64,000 bases of DNA from Phytohalomonas tamaricis (GTDB lineage: Bacteria; Pseudomonadota; Gammaproteobacteria; Pseudomonadales; Halomonadaceae): assembly GCF_003012345.1 (NCBI RefSeq), contig NZ_PVRV01000020.1, forward strand, positions 898,983 to 962,982, read 5' to 3'. A program made the position numbers and the translations under genes. Below the pieces are notes generated by a model. The model saw only the letters and a program-made list of their open reading frames with translations, was not told the DNA's origin and did no database searches. Below, in pieces: positions 48,259-59,021 of the stretch; position 1 is the stretch's first letter; each line of letters begins with the position of its first letter.

Positions 48259-49458
48259 TTACAGCTCGACCACATCGAATTTGACATCAGGGTTGACGTC
48301 AGCATCGTAATCGACATCGCTGCGCTCGAAGCCGAACAACTTGAGGAATTCATGCTTGTAGCCGGCGTAGTCGGTAATCTCAAACAGATTCTCGGTCGTC
48401 ACCTGCGGCCACAGATCCTTGCATGCCTGCTGGACATCATCACGTAGTTCCCAATCGTCGAGACGCAAACGTCCGGCGTCGTCGGTCTCAGGCGGCTGGC
48501 CGCTGTAGAGACGATCACGGTAGAGTCGGTTGAGCTGATCGATCGTGCCTTCATGCAGCCCCTGCTCTTTCATGATGCGATAAACCATCGCGATATAGAG
48601 CGGCATGACCGGAATCGCCGCACTGGCCTGAGTCACCACCGACTTGAGTACTGCGACGTTGGCGCTGCCACCCTTGGCCTTGAGGCGCTGATCAATCTCA
48701 TGCGCGGCGCGATCGAGATCTTCCTTCGCCTTGCCCAGCGCACCGTGCCAGTAGATCGGCCAGGTAATCTCGGTACCGATGTAGCTGAACGCCACCGACT
48801 TGGCGCCATCAGCAAGTACGCCGGCCTGATCAAGTGCGTCGATCCAGAGTTCCCAGTCTTCACCGCCCATTACCGTGATGGTGTTATCGATCTCTTCCTG
48901 CGTCGCAGGCTCGACTTCAGCCTCGATAATTTGGTCTTTATTGGTATCGATTGCGGTAGCACGGTAGGTCTCGCCGATCGGCTTGAGTGCTGAACGTACT
49001 ACCTCTCCGGAATCGGGCAGCTTGCGCACCGGTGAAGCCAGTGAATAGACCACCAGGTCTATTTGCCCGCCCATGTCCTGCTTGATCAGTTCGATCGCCT
49101 TGGCACGCGCTTCATGGGAAAACGCATCGCCATTGATCGATTTGCTGTAGAGCCCTTCAGCCTTGGCAAACTTGTCAAACGCCGCCGAGTTGTACCATCC
49201 TGCCGTACCGGTTTTTTTTTCACTGCTCGGCTTCTCGAAGAACACCCCAAGCGTGTCGGCGCCGTAACCGAAGGCCGCCGTGACCCGTGCCGCCAAGCCG
49301 TAGCCGCTGGACGCCCCGATCACGAGCACCTTTTTGGGCCCATCTTCGCGCACGCCATTGGCCCGCGTCGCCTCGATCTGTTCGAGCACATTTTTCTCGC
49401 AACCGACCGGATGCGTCGTTGTACAAATAAAACCGCGAACCTTGGGGTGAATGACCAC
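48259..49458 (-). CDS. fabV: trans-2-enoyl-ACP/CoA reductase
   Basis: FabV reduces trans-2-enoyl-ACP, the last step of fatty-acid elongation, and is insensitive to triclosan. The 399-residue length and the motifs [20 protein letters not shown] (NADH), and [21 protein letters not shown] with the YX8K active site are diagnostic. The start [20 protein letters not shown] is the standard N-terminus. Two DUF2959 genes follow on the same strand. Confidence 0.95.
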   Translation of the reverse strand: MVIHPKVRGFICTTTHPVGCEKNVLEQIEATRANGVREDGPKKVLVIGASSGYGLAARVTAAFGYGADTLGVFFEKPSSEKKTGTAGWYNSAAFDKFAKAEGLYSKSINGDAFSHEARAKAIELIKQDMGGQIDLVVYSLASPVRKLPDSGEVVRSALKPIGETYRATAIDTNKDQIIEAEVEPATQEEIDNTITVMGGEDWELWIDALDQAGVLADGAKSVAFSYIGTEITWPIYWHGALGKAKEDLDRAAHEIDQRLKAKGGSANVAVLKSVVTQASAAIPVMPLYIAMVYRIMKEQGLHEGTIDQLNRLYRDRLYSGQPPETDDAGRLRLDDWELRDDVQQACKDLWPQVTTENLFEITDYAGYKHEFLKLFGFERSDVDYDADVNPDVKFDVVEL

Positions 49459-49671
49459 GTCTAACCTCTTTGTTTAAGGTAATGAATCGAATGGGCAGGC
49501 CGTCCGGGACGGCACCATGGTCGTTGAGCCGACCACCGTTGAGGGTTATTTTAGCGGCAGATAGGCGGGCTGTCCGCCTTTACTCCCATCCACTCTCGTA
49601 CTTGTACGATGTCTCTGGTTGAGCGCATAAGCGATCAACGGATTTTGAACACTACTTGGCAACTCAACACC

Positions 49672-50064
49672 ATGACCGATACCGAAACAATCATCGCCGC
49701 GCGTCGTGAGCTGTGGCTTGCATTAGCGCCATTGTGGCTCGACCGCGAGCCCAGCGAAAAAGACTATGTTCGTATGGCCGATGAAATCGACCGGCATGAC
49801 CTGACAGCAAAGCAGCTCGAATGGATCTACCGGCTTGAGCTCTCTCCGGTACTTGCCAAATACCAGGCATCAATGGTCGGCGGCTGGCGAAATTTCGACG
49901 AAGATACCATCCTGCCGCAGCTGGTCGGCCACTGTAAGCGACTGACGCCGTGGCGCAGACGTCTATGGCTGTTGTTTTCCGGATTGACCACCATGATGAC
50001 GCGTCATCGCTGGGGCACACTGATGGAATTGGTTCTGGCCCGGCGCGGCCACGCCATCGACTGA
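49672..50064 (+). CDS. small uncharacterised protein, DUF7079-like
   Basis: The frame from the ATG at 49672 encodes about 130 residues. The part ARRELWLALAPLWLDREPSEKDY followed by ELSPVLAKYQASMVGGW resembles DUF7079 proteins, which have no known function. A frame open from 49609 exists but adds residues unlike the family. The C-terminus is basic (LTPWRRRLWLLFSG). It is divergent from fabV and convergent with the MscS gene. Confidence 0.55.
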   Translation: MTDTETIIAARRELWLALAPLWLDREPSEKDYVRMADEIDRHDLTAKQLEWIYRLELSPVLAKYQASMVGGWRNFDEDTILPQLVGHCKRLTPWRRRLWLLFSGLTTMMTRHRWGTLMELVLARRGHAID

Positions 50065-50108
50065 ACTGAACCCTCAAGAAGTCACATGTACAAGTCCTGC
50101 CCATAAAA

Positions 50109-50132
50109 AACGGGGCACCGAGGCGCCCCGTT
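50109..50132 (-). terminator. rho-independent terminator of the MscS gene
   Basis: AACGGGGC and GCCCCGTT pair around an 8-nt loop. On the minus strand the stem is followed by a run of six T residues, 25 nt after the MscS stop. Confidence 0.88.
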
Positions 50133-50156
50133 GTTAGCGTGAGAAGCAGCAAGCAG

Positions 50157-52580
50157 TTATCGCTCGACGCCCTCGCTATCGCCTTCATCATTGTCATGAT
50201 CGGGCATGGTGTTGCGCCCGGTTAAGGTCTTGCCCGGTTCATGTGCCGGGGTCTGATCACTGAGCTTGTCATTATCAGCCGTGGCCGATTGATCAGGCGT
50301 ACTCGTCTCTCCTTCGATGACCTCGCGCGCATGGAGCATGCGAATGTTGGCGGGCGGTGCATTGCCGTTCTTGTCCTCGCCGAAGTACATGGTGAGATGC
50401 GGGAACGGAATCTCGATGCCGGCGGCATCAAAGTGCTTCTTGACCAATCGATTGAAGGCACGGCCCGTGGCCCACTGCGAGCCCGGCTTGGTCTTGATCA
50501 TGATGCGGATGTTGACTGAACTGTCAGCCAGCGCGGTCACGCCAGGCACCGTCATATCCTCGAGGATACCTTCACCGGCCACCGGATCTTGCTTGAGCTC
50601 CTCGAAGGCAGCGTGCAGATGCTCGATAGCATCATCGACGTTCTCGCGGTAGGAAATACCGTATTCGCCGACGTGGTAAGCAAAATCGCGCATGTAATTC
50701 GATACCGTATCGACAGATGAAAACGGAATCACATGGTAGGTACCGGACAGATCACGAATGCCGACCGAGCGGATCGTCAGTTTTTCCGCCGTCCCGGTAA
50801 TCCCTGCAACGCCGACAACATCGCCAGTGTTCATCGCGTTTTCAAGCTGAATGAATACGCCGGTAATGATGTCCTGAACCAGCTTCTGCGCCCCGAAGCC
50901 GATCGCCAGACCCAGCACGCCCGCACCGGCGATCAGCGGCCCGATATTGATACCGATCTGCGACAGCACAATCATGATCGTCAACGTCGAGATCACGATA
51001 ATCAATGCATTACGGAACAGTGACAGCAGAGTCTTTTCACGTGCGCTCGGTGCACCACGACCGGTATCCGGACTCAATCGATGCTCGATGATGCTGGCCG
51101 AAACCGTCCAGATCAGTGCAGAAAAGAACAAGATAATCGCCACATGGACAATCATGGCAATAATATGTTTGCCGCTTTCAGAGGTGAGCCAGCCGGTGAG
51201 ATCGAAGGCTTGCCAGGCATCGAGCACCACTAGTGCCACCGCAATCAGCAACAGAGCGCGAATCGTCTTGAGAGCAGCTGGAATATAAGAGTTCAGCCGT
51301 TTCTCCAGCAGCGGCAGGCGGCGATTGAGATCCGCCGAGAGATGCAGCTTTTTCTCCAACAGTTGCGTAATTGCGCTGGATACCAATAAGCCGACAGCAA
51401 TGGCGACCAGGCTTTGCACTGTGGCCCTAACCATATATGGCAATGCCTGATCGGGTTCGACCTGGCTAACCACCAGCAGGATAGTGAAATAGGCGATAGC
51501 AATCAGATGCCAGGTTTTCGCCAGAATGCGGATCAGGACACCAAAGAAACCAGCGGATGACTGCGCAGCGCGCTCATGGAGACGGTCACGAATTGACGTA
51601 CGGTTTTTCAAAATCACGCGCACCGCATAGATGTAGGTGCCGACCATGATCAGCAACCCCACCAACTGGCCGAGCGCCGTCGACAGCGTGGCATTGAGCA
51701 CCGGTACGACGACCATCATGCCGTAGCCGATGATACCCACGATGCGTGCCAACCAACGATTCCAGTAGGAAGCGACATCATCAGGCATCGCGAACAAGCG
51801 CAGATGCTGATAACGCGTTGCAAACACCATACGGATCAATGCCTTGATGGCTTCCACCAGCGCAAAAGCATTGATAAACAGCGACTGATAGGTACCGATG
51901 GAACCGGTATTGCCAGCGCCAAACAGGCCCACCGCATAACCGATAACACACGCCAGCAAGATCGCCACGACATCAAGAATCAAGGCACCGATGACGGCAA
52001 GGCAGCGTCTCAACAACGTAGTGGCACCATCTTCGCTGTAGACCCAGCCATCGAACTTGGCAAACAAGGGCGTGATGAGCTTGCGTAGAATAAAGAAGGC
52101 TGCAACGGTCGCAACGACCACCAGTGCCAGTCCAATCAACGTATCAATGAACGCATCGCTATCGAAACCGGGGCTGCTAGAGGCACCGTTACCTAAGGCT
52201 TGAACCGTCGCAATCGCGGCGGTGACCTTACCTGCCAGTCCTTCAGCGAATTCCTGAGTGACATCGGCAATCTGCCGGGGCAGCGATACAGTCATGCCAC
52301 TTTCAGCAGGTGCGGTGGCATCGGCATTGGCGCCACTTTGATCGCCGGCCTGCTCGGGCGTTGGCGCCTCGCCCTGCGCAATGCGCCGCAACTCGCCGAT
52401 CAACTGATTGCGACTCTGCTCATTTTCAAGAATATCCGCCAGCGTCGCGTAGGGTGCACTCTCGGCCGATTCACTCGGCGCCGCATCCCCCGGGGCAGCC
52501 TGTACCGCTCCGGTCACCATGCAAAAGACCATGATGAACGGCATTAGCCGAAGCCATCTGAAAAGCTTCATCAACGCCAC
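50157..52580 (-). CDS. large MscS-family mechanosensitive channel (YbiO-like)
   Basis: The 807-residue protein has a signal peptide, a periplasmic N-domain, about ten membrane helices and a C-terminal MscS core. The pore helix region is PLIAGAGVLGLAIGFGAQKL, followed by the beta domain VQDIITGVFIQLENAMNTGD. It opens under membrane tension to release solutes during hypo-osmotic shock, which suits a salt-adapted cell. The GTG at 52580 has GGGAGA eight bases upstream; the ATG at 52571 is an alternative. Confidence 0.88.
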   Translation of the reverse strand: MALMKLFRWLRLMPFIMVFCMVTGAVQAAPGDAAPSESAESAPYATLADILENEQSRNQLIGELRRIAQGEAPTPEQAGDQSGANADATAPAESGMTVSLPRQIADVTQEFAEGLAGKVTAAIATVQALGNGASSSPGFDSDAFIDTLIGLALVVVATVAAFFILRKLITPLFAKFDGWVYSEDGATTLLRRCLAVIGALILDVVAILLACVIGYAVGLFGAGNTGSIGTYQSLFINAFALVEAIKALIRMVFATRYQHLRLFAMPDDVASYWNRWLARIVGIIGYGMMVVVPVLNATLSTALGQLVGLLIMVGTYIYAVRVILKNRTSIRDRLHERAAQSSAGFFGVLIRILAKTWHLIAIAYFTILLVVSQVEPDQALPYMVRATVQSLVAIAVGLLVSSAITQLLEKKLHLSADLNRRLPLLEKRLNSYIPAALKTIRALLLIAVALVVLDAWQAFDLTGWLTSESGKHIIAMIVHVAIILFFSALIWTVSASIIEHRLSPDTGRGAPSAREKTLLSLFRNALIIVISTLTIMIVLSQIGINIGPLIAGAGVLGLAIGFGAQKLVQDIITGVFIQLENAMNTGDVVGVAGITGTAEKLTIRSVGIRDLSGTYHVIPFSSVDTVSNYMRDFAYHVGEYGISYRENVDDAIEHLHAAFEELKQDPVAGEGILEDMTVPGVTALADSSVNIRIMIKTKPGSQWATGRAFNRLVKKHFDAAGIEIPFPHLTMYFGEDKNGNAPPANIRMLHAREVIEGETSTPDQSATADNDKLSDQTPAHEPGKTLTGRNTMPDHDNDEGDSEGVER

Positions 52581-52929
52581 AATGGTATCTCCCTGTTCTT
52601 CGATTTAACGTTTCATCCCTAAAGTCACACCAGTTCCGTAGTGGACACCATCAGGCATGAGCATACACGCTTGTATCCGTCCAAGACGCTGAAAGCCAGA
52701 CTGGCCGGGGCGTTGATCTCCAGATTAGACAACCACTTCAACCTAGCTAAGAACGCAACGATCCACAACGGCGCAGCCACATGACGTCTTATCCATGAGC
52801 CATGATCCATATTAAATGATGGCCACCAAGACCAAAGGAAAACTATTGCACCATGAGTTGCGTTGCATGGCACATTAACGGCTTAACTTCTTGTTTAAGA
52901 CGGCTGTTTTGCTTTGAGGGAGGATTATG
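52581..52929. other. intergenic stretch without a supported gene
   Basis: About 350 nt with only a weak open frame (minus strand, 52625-52873) that has no ribosome site or recognisable product. It includes the promoter of the MscS gene. Nothing else is visible. Confidence 0.35.
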
Positions 52930-53424
52930 TCAGGCAGAAAAGGGGATATCTAGCGCCAGCTTGATGGCCTCTTCCATTCGAGCTGCGGGTACCGAGGGGC
53001 CGAACCGTCGAATGACCTGGCCATCACGTCCTACCAGGAACTTGGTGAAGTTCCACTTGATAGGCGTCGACCCCAGCATACCCGGGGCCTGCTGACGCAA
53101 CAGCCTGAACAGCGGATGAGCGTGCGCACCGTTGACCTTGACCTTCTCCATCAACGGAAAAGTGGTGTTATAGCTGCGTGAACAGAAGGACTCGAACGCC
53201 TCACCCTCCTCTGGCGCCTGATGCGCGAACTGGTTGCAGGGAAAGGCAAGCACCGTAAACCCCTGATCACGGTAGCGACGATAAAGCTGATCGAGTTCAG
53301 CAAGTTGCGGTGTGAAGCGACAGCGGCTGGCCACGTTAACGATCAACAACACTTGGCCGCGTAGCGCACGGAGATTGAACGGTTCGCCGGTCAACATCCG
53401 GCAGTCCTGAGCGTAAATCTGCAT
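52930..53424 (-). CDS. glutathione peroxidase family protein
   Basis: The 164-residue thiol peroxidase has peroxidatic Cys in NVASRCRFTPQLAELDQLY, Gln in FPCNQFAHQAPE and Trp in KWNFTKFLVGRDG. Bacterial members usually use thioredoxin or glutathione to reduce peroxides. There is no signal peptide. It stands alone. Confidence 0.92.
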   Translation of the reverse strand: MQIYAQDCRMLTGEPFNLRALRGQVLLIVNVASRCRFTPQLAELDQLYRRYRDQGFTVLAFPCNQFAHQAPEEGEAFESFCSRSYNTTFPLMEKVKVNGAHAHPLFRLLRQQAPGMLGSTPIKWNFTKFLVGRDGQVIRRFGPSVPAARMEEAIKLALDIPFSA

Positions 53425-53757
53425 GATCGGTGCGTGATCGATATCTTATAAAGGAAGAATTGTTATGCAGCGTGTCATGCTTCGCGGCGGGAAGCTATGC
53501 AGTACTGCTTCGATATTTACCATAACACATACTAACGAGCTGAACGCTCGATACCTTCGCCAGCAGGAGGATAAGGGTAGACTGCGAGAATGAGTCGCTC
53601 TTCAACAGCAGCCTATAGAGCACAGTAAGTTTATTGAAACACCACAAAAGAATAACGTATGTTTATAGGGAGTTTATCAATGCTCATAACCTGGTGCTCT
53701 GGCATGCTGATACAAGCGTTGATGTGAAGGCTACAACACAATTAAAAGGACTCACCC
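53425..53757. other. upstream region of the ehu-like operon
   Basis: About 330 nt with no gene. It is AT-rich toward the right and should contain the operon promoter; I could not define clear -35/-10 boxes. Confidence 0.35.
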
Positions 53758-54630
53758 ATGCTCGACAAGTTCAAAAAAAACACCTCTACCTTGCTGGCAA
53801 CCACGTTGCTTTCCTGCCTTGCAGCAAATGCTGCCCATGCCGTTACCCTGGATGAGGTCAAGCAGCGCGGCACGCTGCGTATCGCCATCGCCAACGAAAT
53901 TCCCTATGGTTACACCGACATGAGCGGCGAAGCCAAGGGCGCTGGCCCCGACGTGGCCAAACATATCGCTGAAGAACTCGGGATCGATAATATCGAATGG
54001 GTCACCACGAATTTCAGCTCACTGATTCCAGGCCTGCAAGCCAATCGCTTTGATATGGTTGCCGCTGAAATGGCGGTGCTGCCCGACCGCTGCAAACAAG
54101 TACTTTTTTCCGAACCCAACTCCTCCTATGGCGAAGGCTTGCTAGTCAAGCAAGGCAATCCCAAGGATATCCACGCGTTCGAGGATTTCGCCAAGCGCGA
54201 TGACATCAAGGTCGCCATCATGGCCGGTGCCGATCAGTTAGAGATGCTTCAGGCGCTCGGCGTACCTGAATCGCGTATCGTCACCCTCTCCAGTAATGCC
54301 GATGCCATTTCTACTGTCGCCACCGGCCGCGCAGATGCTTATGCCGCCACCAGTCTGACCGCCAGCGAGTTGGCCGAGAAAGGCAAGAGCGTCGATGTCG
54401 TGCACAACTTCAAGGATCCTATCGTTAATGGCGAGGAAGTGCGCAGCTGGGGCGCCTTTACCTTCAACCAGGACTCCGCATCGCTGCGCGACGCCGTCAA
54501 TGAACAGCTGGCCGAATACAAGCAAAGCGATGAATGGCAGCAAACCTTAAACCAGTACGGTTTCACCGAAGCCGATATCCAAGGCTCTACTGCGCACAGC
54601 ACCGAAGAGCTCTGCTCCGCGTCACAATGA
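53758..54630 (+). CDS. ehuB: EhuB-like amino-acid binding protein
   Basis: The 290-residue protein has a signal peptide ending near AAHA-VT and the binding-protein body LRIAIANEIPYGYTDMSGEA. It is like EhuB, the ectoine/hydroxyectoine-binding protein (the GLQANRFDMVAAEMAVLPDR region and the C-terminus are similar). The genes for D-glutamate catabolism downstream suggest that the true ligand could be D-glutamate or a related D-amino acid. AAGGAC lies before the ATG. Confidence 0.82.
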   Translation: MLDKFKKNTSTLLATTLLSCLAANAAHAVTLDEVKQRGTLRIAIANEIPYGYTDMSGEAKGAGPDVAKHIAEELGIDNIEWVTTNFSSLIPGLQANRFDMVAAEMAVLPDRCKQVLFSEPNSSYGEGLLVKQGNPKDIHAFEDFAKRDDIKVAIMAGADQLEMLQALGVPESRIVTLSSNADAISTVATGRADAYAATSLTASELAEKGKSVDVVHNFKDPIVNGEEVRSWGAFTFNQDSASLRDAVNEQLAEYKQSDEWQQTLNQYGFTEADIQGSTAHSTEELCSASQ

Positions 54631-54760
54631 GGCGTCGCGCATGATCATCTCACGCCTGCATTTGCGCAGGCGTGACATCATTGCGCCGGTTTGATCGCTG
54701 CGCTCCGGGGCCCACCCGGTCGCGGCTTCTACGCGAACGTCTGGTTACGTGGAGCCTGAC

Positions 54761-55432
54761 ATGGAATGGACAAGCTATGTAGGCCCGCTGATGCAAGGGG
54801 CGTGGGTGACGGTTGAACTGACCGTTTATTCCACCCTGCTCGGCGGCCTGTTCGCCTTTCTGTTTGGTATCGGCAAGCTTTCACCTAATGTGCTGATCAA
54901 GAGCGTAAGCGTCGCCTATATCGAAATCTTTCGCGGCACTTCACTGCTGGTACAGCTGTTCTGGCTCTATTTCGCCCTGCCCGTGGCCGGTGACGCGCTG
55001 GGCATCGACCTGCGTCTGGCACCGGTCACCGCAGGCGTCATGGCGCTGGCGCTCAACATTGGCGCTTACGGCGCGGAGGTAGTGCGCGGGGCGATCCAGT
55101 CCGTGCCGCACAGCCAGTACGAGGCCGCCAAGGCGCTCAACTTCACCCCGCGCCAGGTGTTGTGGCGTATCAGCCTGCCCCAGGCTATCCCCGAGATGAT
55201 GCCGACCTTCGGCAACTTGGCCGTTCAGAACCTCAAGGACACCGCGCTGGTATCGCTGATTAGTCTCGGCGATCTCGCCTTCCGCGCTGAACAGATCAGG
55301 AATTTCACCCAGGACAGCACCACCGTCTATACGCTGGTGCTGCTCATGTATTTCGGCATGGCACTGGTCGTTACCGCGCTGATGAAGCTGCTCGAACGCT
55401 ACGTCGGCCAGTGGCGCATGGTAAGGAGATAA
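54761..55432 (+). CDS. ehuC: EhuC-like ABC permease
   Basis: The roughly 223-residue permease has about five helices and the EAA loop QSVPHSQYEAAKALNFTPRQ. It forms the channel with EhuD. The ATG at 54761 with GGAG upstream is preferred to the GTG at 54749. The next gene follows 3 nt after the stop. Confidence 0.86.
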   Translation: MEWTSYVGPLMQGAWVTVELTVYSTLLGGLFAFLFGIGKLSPNVLIKSVSVAYIEIFRGTSLLVQLFWLYFALPVAGDALGIDLRLAPVTAGVMALALNIGAYGAEVVRGAIQSVPHSQYEAAKALNFTPRQVLWRISLPQAIPEMMPTFGNLAVQNLKDTALVSLISLGDLAFRAEQIRNFTQDSTTVYTLVLLMYFGMALVVTALMKLLERYVGQWRMVRR

Positions 55433-55435
55433 GCG

Positions 55436-56128
55436 ATGCTGTTTGGAATTGAATGGGATACCAGCGGCGGCTGGGCCTTTGCCGTCTCGATCCTGCCGAT
55501 TTTGCTGCATGGACTGTGGGTTACCATCCAGGCGACCGTACTCGGTTTCATCATCGCACTGATCTTCGGCCTCGTTCTCGCCGCGCTGAAAGGCGCCCCG
55601 ACGCGCTTCATTGCCTGGCCGGCCAAGCTCGTCACCGAGTTCCTTCGTGATACGCCACTGCTGGTTCAGCTGTTCTTCCTCTATTACGTGCTGCCGGACT
55701 ACGGTCTGGTCTTCCCCGCCTTCTTGACCGGCGCACTGGCCCTCGGCCTGCAGTACAGCGCTTATACCTCCGAAGTCTACCGCGGCGGGCTGGAGGCAGT
55801 GGCCCGTGGCCAGCGCGAGGCAGCGCGCGCCTTGAGCCTGTCGCCGACGCGCACCTTCACCCACATCATCCTGCCCCAGGCGATCCCGCGTATCGTGCCG
55901 GCGCTCGGCAACTATCTGGTTTCGATCATGAAAGACGTGCCGGTGCTGTCGGTGGTTACCGTACTTGAGATGCTTAACGTCGCCAAGATCATCGGTGACC
56001 GCACATTCAACTACCTGATTCCGCTGTCGATGGTCGGTGGGCTCTATCTGATCATGACCTTGATCGCCTCCTATGGCGTGCGCTATCTCGACACGCGCCT
56101 GCCCAAGCATGGGCTGCCGCTCAAGTAG
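55436..56128 (+). CDS. ehuD: EhuD-like ABC permease
   Basis: This 230-residue permease has the EAA loop [20 protein letters not shown] and pairs with EhuC. Its start is directly behind the EhuC stop with AAGGAGA as ribosome site. The segment [20 protein letters not shown] is typical of amino-acid permeases of this family. Confidence 0.86.
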   Translation: MLFGIEWDTSGGWAFAVSILPILLHGLWVTIQATVLGFIIALIFGLVLAALKGAPTRFIAWPAKLVTEFLRDTPLLVQLFFLYYVLPDYGLVFPAFLTGALALGLQYSAYTSEVYRGGLEAVARGQREAARALSLSPTRTFTHIILPQAIPRIVPALGNYLVSIMKDVPVLSVVTVLEMLNVAKIIGDRTFNYLIPLSMVGGLYLIMTLIASYGVRYLDTRLPKHGLPLK

Positions 56129-56160
56129 CGGCCAATACAACAATTGCGAAGGGCAACGAC

Positions 56161-56943
56161 ATGAAAGATCCGATCATCAAATTCGACAAGGTTACCAAGC
56201 GCTTCGGCAAGGTAACGGTGCTCGACGAGCTGGACTTCGAGGTCGGGCAAGGCGAGAAGGTCACTATTATCGGTCCGTCCGGCTCGGGCAAATCGACGGT
56301 GCTGCGTATCCTGATGACATTGGAAAAGATCAACGGTGGCGTGGTCTATGTCGGCGGCGACCCGCTGTGGCACGAACGGCGCAGCGGCAACAAGTTGGTC
56401 GATGCGCGAGAGCCCCATCTTCGTCGCATGCGCGAACAGATGGGTATGGTCTTTCAGCAGTTCAATCTATTTCCGCACATGAGCGTTCTGCGCAACCTGA
56501 CCGAGGCGCCGCGCTGCGTGCTGGGCCTATCCAAACAGGACGCCACGGCCCGTGCCGAGGAGCTCTTGGAAATGGTCGGACTGAACGAGCATGCCGACAA
56601 GTTTCCCGGCCAGCTCTCCGGCGGTCAGCAGCAGCGTGTCGGCATCGCCCGAGCCTTGGCGATGCGCCCCAAGATCATGCTGTTCGACGAGCCGACCTCA
56701 GCCCTCGACCCGGAGCTGGTCGGTGAAGTGCTTAATGTCATCCGCTCAATCGGCGCCAAGCATGATCTGACCATGCTGATGGTCACCCACGAGATGCACT
56801 TCGCACGCCAATTCTCCGATCGGGTCTGCTTCTTCGACAAGGGCAAGATCAAGGAACAAGGCACCCCGGAGGAAATCTTCACCGCGCCGAAGGAAGAACG
56901 TACCCGCGAGTTTCTCCACGCCGTGCTCAATCCGGATGAGTGA
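56161..56943 (+). CDS. ehuA: EhuA-like ABC transporter ATPase
   Basis: The 260-residue ATPase has Walker [10 protein letters not shown], signature [15 protein letters not shown] and Walker [14 protein letters not shown]. It follows the permease genes and completes the importer. It is similar to the AotP-like ATPase at 18976, but it belongs to the EhuA branch by order and sequence. Confidence 0.88.
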   Translation: MKDPIIKFDKVTKRFGKVTVLDELDFEVGQGEKVTIIGPSGSGKSTVLRILMTLEKINGGVVYVGGDPLWHERRSGNKLVDAREPHLRRMREQMGMVFQQFNLFPHMSVLRNLTEAPRCVLGLSKQDATARAEELLEMVGLNEHADKFPGQLSGGQQQRVGIARALAMRPKIMLFDEPTSALDPELVGEVLNVIRSIGAKHDLTMLMVTHEMHFARQFSDRVCFFDKGKIKEQGTPEEIFTAPKEERTREFLHAVLNPDE

Positions 56944-56964
56944 ATGCATTGCCGCCGTGCGCGC

Positions 56965-56978
56965 TGCACAATAGTGCA
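56965..56978. promoter_or_regulatory. palindrome before the LysR gene
   Basis: TGCAC-AATA-GTGCA is a perfect 5-bp inverted repeat in the 58-nt gap between the ATPase and LysR genes, 23 nt before the LysR start. It could be a binding site for the LysR protein itself; it is too short to be sure. Confidence 0.35.
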
Positions 56979-57001
56979 TTCTGTCCGGCAGCGAGCGTGC
57001 C

Positions 57002-57901
57002 ATGAACCTGCGCCATATCGAAATCTTCCATGCCATCATGCGCAGCGGCAGCATCAGCAGCGCCTCGCGCCGTCTGAACGTGTCGCAACCCAACGTCACT
57101 CGCGTACTCGCCCACGCCGAGCAGCAGCTCGGTTTCGCACTGTTTGAACGGCGCAGCCAGGGGCTGATTCCCACCCCTGAAGCGCTGCGCCTGTGGCCCG
57201 AAATCGAACAGGTGATGCAGCAGCTCGACACCATCGACGAGCTGACCCGCAGGTTGCGTCGCGGCGATGGCCAGCATCTGCGCATCGGTGCTGCCCACGC
57301 GCTCGGCCAGGCGGTAATGCCGGAGGCGATGATCACTGCGCGCGTGCGCATGCCCAAGCTCACCCTTGAGCTGGTGACGTCGCACTTCGCCACGCTATGC
57401 GACGATCTACTCAACTATCGCATGGACGTCGCCCTCGCCTTCGCTCAACAGGTTCCGGACGGCATCCGGCAAGACGTGCTGTGCCGTGCAGCAATGGTGG
57501 CACTCGTGCCCAAAGGCATGGCCGCGCCCTACCCCGTGTCGCTAGCCTGGCTGCGCGAACGCGATCTGCTGTTGATGCAGCGCCACGACCCGCTCGGCAC
57601 GATTCTCCATCACGCTTTGGCGGACGCAGGGCTATCGACGTTGAGTGACTATCAGATCAAGACCTACTCGGTGATTGCTGACATGGTGCTGGCCGGCGCC
57701 GGGGTCGGCATCGTCGATGCCTTCACCGCGGCACGCTATAGCGAGCGCTTGCAGGTTGTGCCGCTCGTGCCTGCGCTGACGTTCGACGTTGTGCTGCTCC
57801 ATCCCCGCCACTCACCGCTGTCACATACCGCTCAACAGTTTCGCGATATCCTATGCCAACGGCTTGCATCTACCGAGGTGACAATGCTTGAGCAGCCATA
57901 A
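57002..57901 (+). CDS. LysR-family regulator of the D-amino-acid cluster
   Basis: The 299-residue protein begins MNLRHIEIFHAIMRSGSISS and has the LysR helix-turn-helix and effector domain. It lies between the transporter and the dgcN-like gene on the same strand, so it probably senses the substrate or an intermediate and controls both parts. LysR regulators are known partners of D-amino-acid catabolism genes in marine Proteobacteria. Confidence 0.85.
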   Translation: MNLRHIEIFHAIMRSGSISSASRRLNVSQPNVTRVLAHAEQQLGFALFERRSQGLIPTPEALRLWPEIEQVMQQLDTIDELTRRLRRGDGQHLRIGAAHALGQAVMPEAMITARVRMPKLTLELVTSHFATLCDDLLNYRMDVALAFAQQVPDGIRQDVLCRAAMVALVPKGMAAPYPVSLAWLRERDLLLMQRHDPLGTILHHALADAGLSTLSDYQIKTYSVIADMVLAGAGVGIVDAFTAARYSERLQVVPLVPALTFDVVLLHPRHSPLSHTAQQFRDILCQRLASTEVTMLEQP

Positions 57902-57997
57902 CTTGAGGTTATGACGCTACGATGGATAAGCATTCGTCCTCCGCATGCCACCGCGGGATACTGTCGCCAGTATTCCCGTCAACTCCTGGAGACCGCC

Positions 57998-59020
57998 ATG
58001 CAGATTCCTCAGCCCTACCTGCTCTTTCTCGGCGACGTGCGCGACCCGCTCGCGGTCAAGATGGCGCGCGGCATCCTCGCCTGGCGCCCCGAGGCGTGCG
58101 TCGGCCAGCTTCGCCTCGATGCTCAGACGCCTGACCTCGGCCTCGACGATCTCACCGTCGCCGAGGCGGCGGCGCGCGGCGCCAGGACGATGGTGATCGG
58201 CACCGCCAACGCCGGCGGCAAGCTGCCTATACAGTGGCTCGACAGCGTGCGCGAGGCCGTGGCCCACGGCATGAACGTCGCCAGCGGCATGCACCAGCGC
58301 CTCGGCGCCGTCGAGGATATCGCCGCCGCAGCGCGCGGCAAGGGCGTCGAGCTGTTTGACGTGCGCCACGTCCATCCGCCGCTCGAGGTGGGCAACGGCG
58401 CGCGGCGTCCCGGCAAGCGCGTGCTCAGCGTCGGCACCGACTGCTCGGTGGGCAAGATGTTCACTGCGCTGGCGTTGGAGGCGGAGCTCAAAAAGCGCGG
58501 CATCGACGCCGACTTTCGCGCCACCGGCCAGAGCGGCATCATGATTGCTGGCGAAGGCATCGCCATCGACGCGGTGATCGCCGACTTCATTTCCGGTGCA
58601 GTCGAGCAGCTCACGCCCGCCAACGACACCGACCACTGGGACGTCATCGAGGGCCAGGGCTCGCTACTCAATCCCGCCTACGCTGGCGTCAGCATGGGCC
58701 TGATCCATGGCGCCCAGCCCGACTATCTGATCATGTGCCACGAACTGGGTCGTCCACACATGCGCCACATGTCGCACTTTCCAGTGCCCGATATCAATGC
58801 CTGCGTCGAACTCAACCTGACCTGCGCGCGTGTCACTAATCCCGCTGTGCGCCTCGCCGGCTTTTCGGTCAACACCTCGAGCGCCAATGAGGAGGAAGCG
58901 CGTACCTTCCTGCAGGAACTCGAGAGGCGCTTCGGCGTGCCCGCCACCGATCCGGTACGCTTCGGCATCGAGAAGGTTGCCTCTCACCTGCTCGCCCTCG
59001 ATGCGCAAGGAGATCGCTGA
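57998..59020 (+). CDS. dgcN: DUF1611-family protein, D-glutamate N-acetyltransferase DgcN-like
   Basis: The 340-residue protein has the DUF1611 layout: N-terminal Rossmann-like domain (YLLFLGDVRDPLAVKMARGI) and a C-terminal P-loop domain (VGTDCSVGKMFTALALEAEL). In marine bacteria DgcN acetylates D-glutamate, and its partner DgcA racemises the product. The dgcA-like gene follows after 1 nt, which makes this role likely. The ATG at 57998 has CTGGAG upstream. Confidence 0.8.
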   Translation: MQIPQPYLLFLGDVRDPLAVKMARGILAWRPEACVGQLRLDAQTPDLGLDDLTVAEAAARGARTMVIGTANAGGKLPIQWLDSVREAVAHGMNVASGMHQRLGAVEDIAAAARGKGVELFDVRHVHPPLEVGNGARRPGKRVLSVGTDCSVGKMFTALALEAELKKRGIDADFRATGQSGIMIAGEGIAIDAVIADFISGAVEQLTPANDTDHWDVIEGQGSLLNPAYAGVSMGLIHGAQPDYLIMCHELGRPHMRHMSHFPVPDINACVELNLTCARVTNPAVRLAGFSVNTSSANEEEARTFLQELERRFGVPATDPVRFGIEKVASHLLALDAQGDR

Positions 59021-59021
59021 G

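Noticed and set aside
52625..52873. 82-residue open frame on the minus strand
   Set aside because: No ribosome site, no domain and no signal; it sits in the intergenic gap before the MscS gene.
54941..56143. 400-residue open frame on the minus strand
   Set aside because: It lies wholly opposite the two permease genes. The composition (rich in His, Gln and Arg) is that of a mirror frame and it has no recognisable domain or ribosome site.
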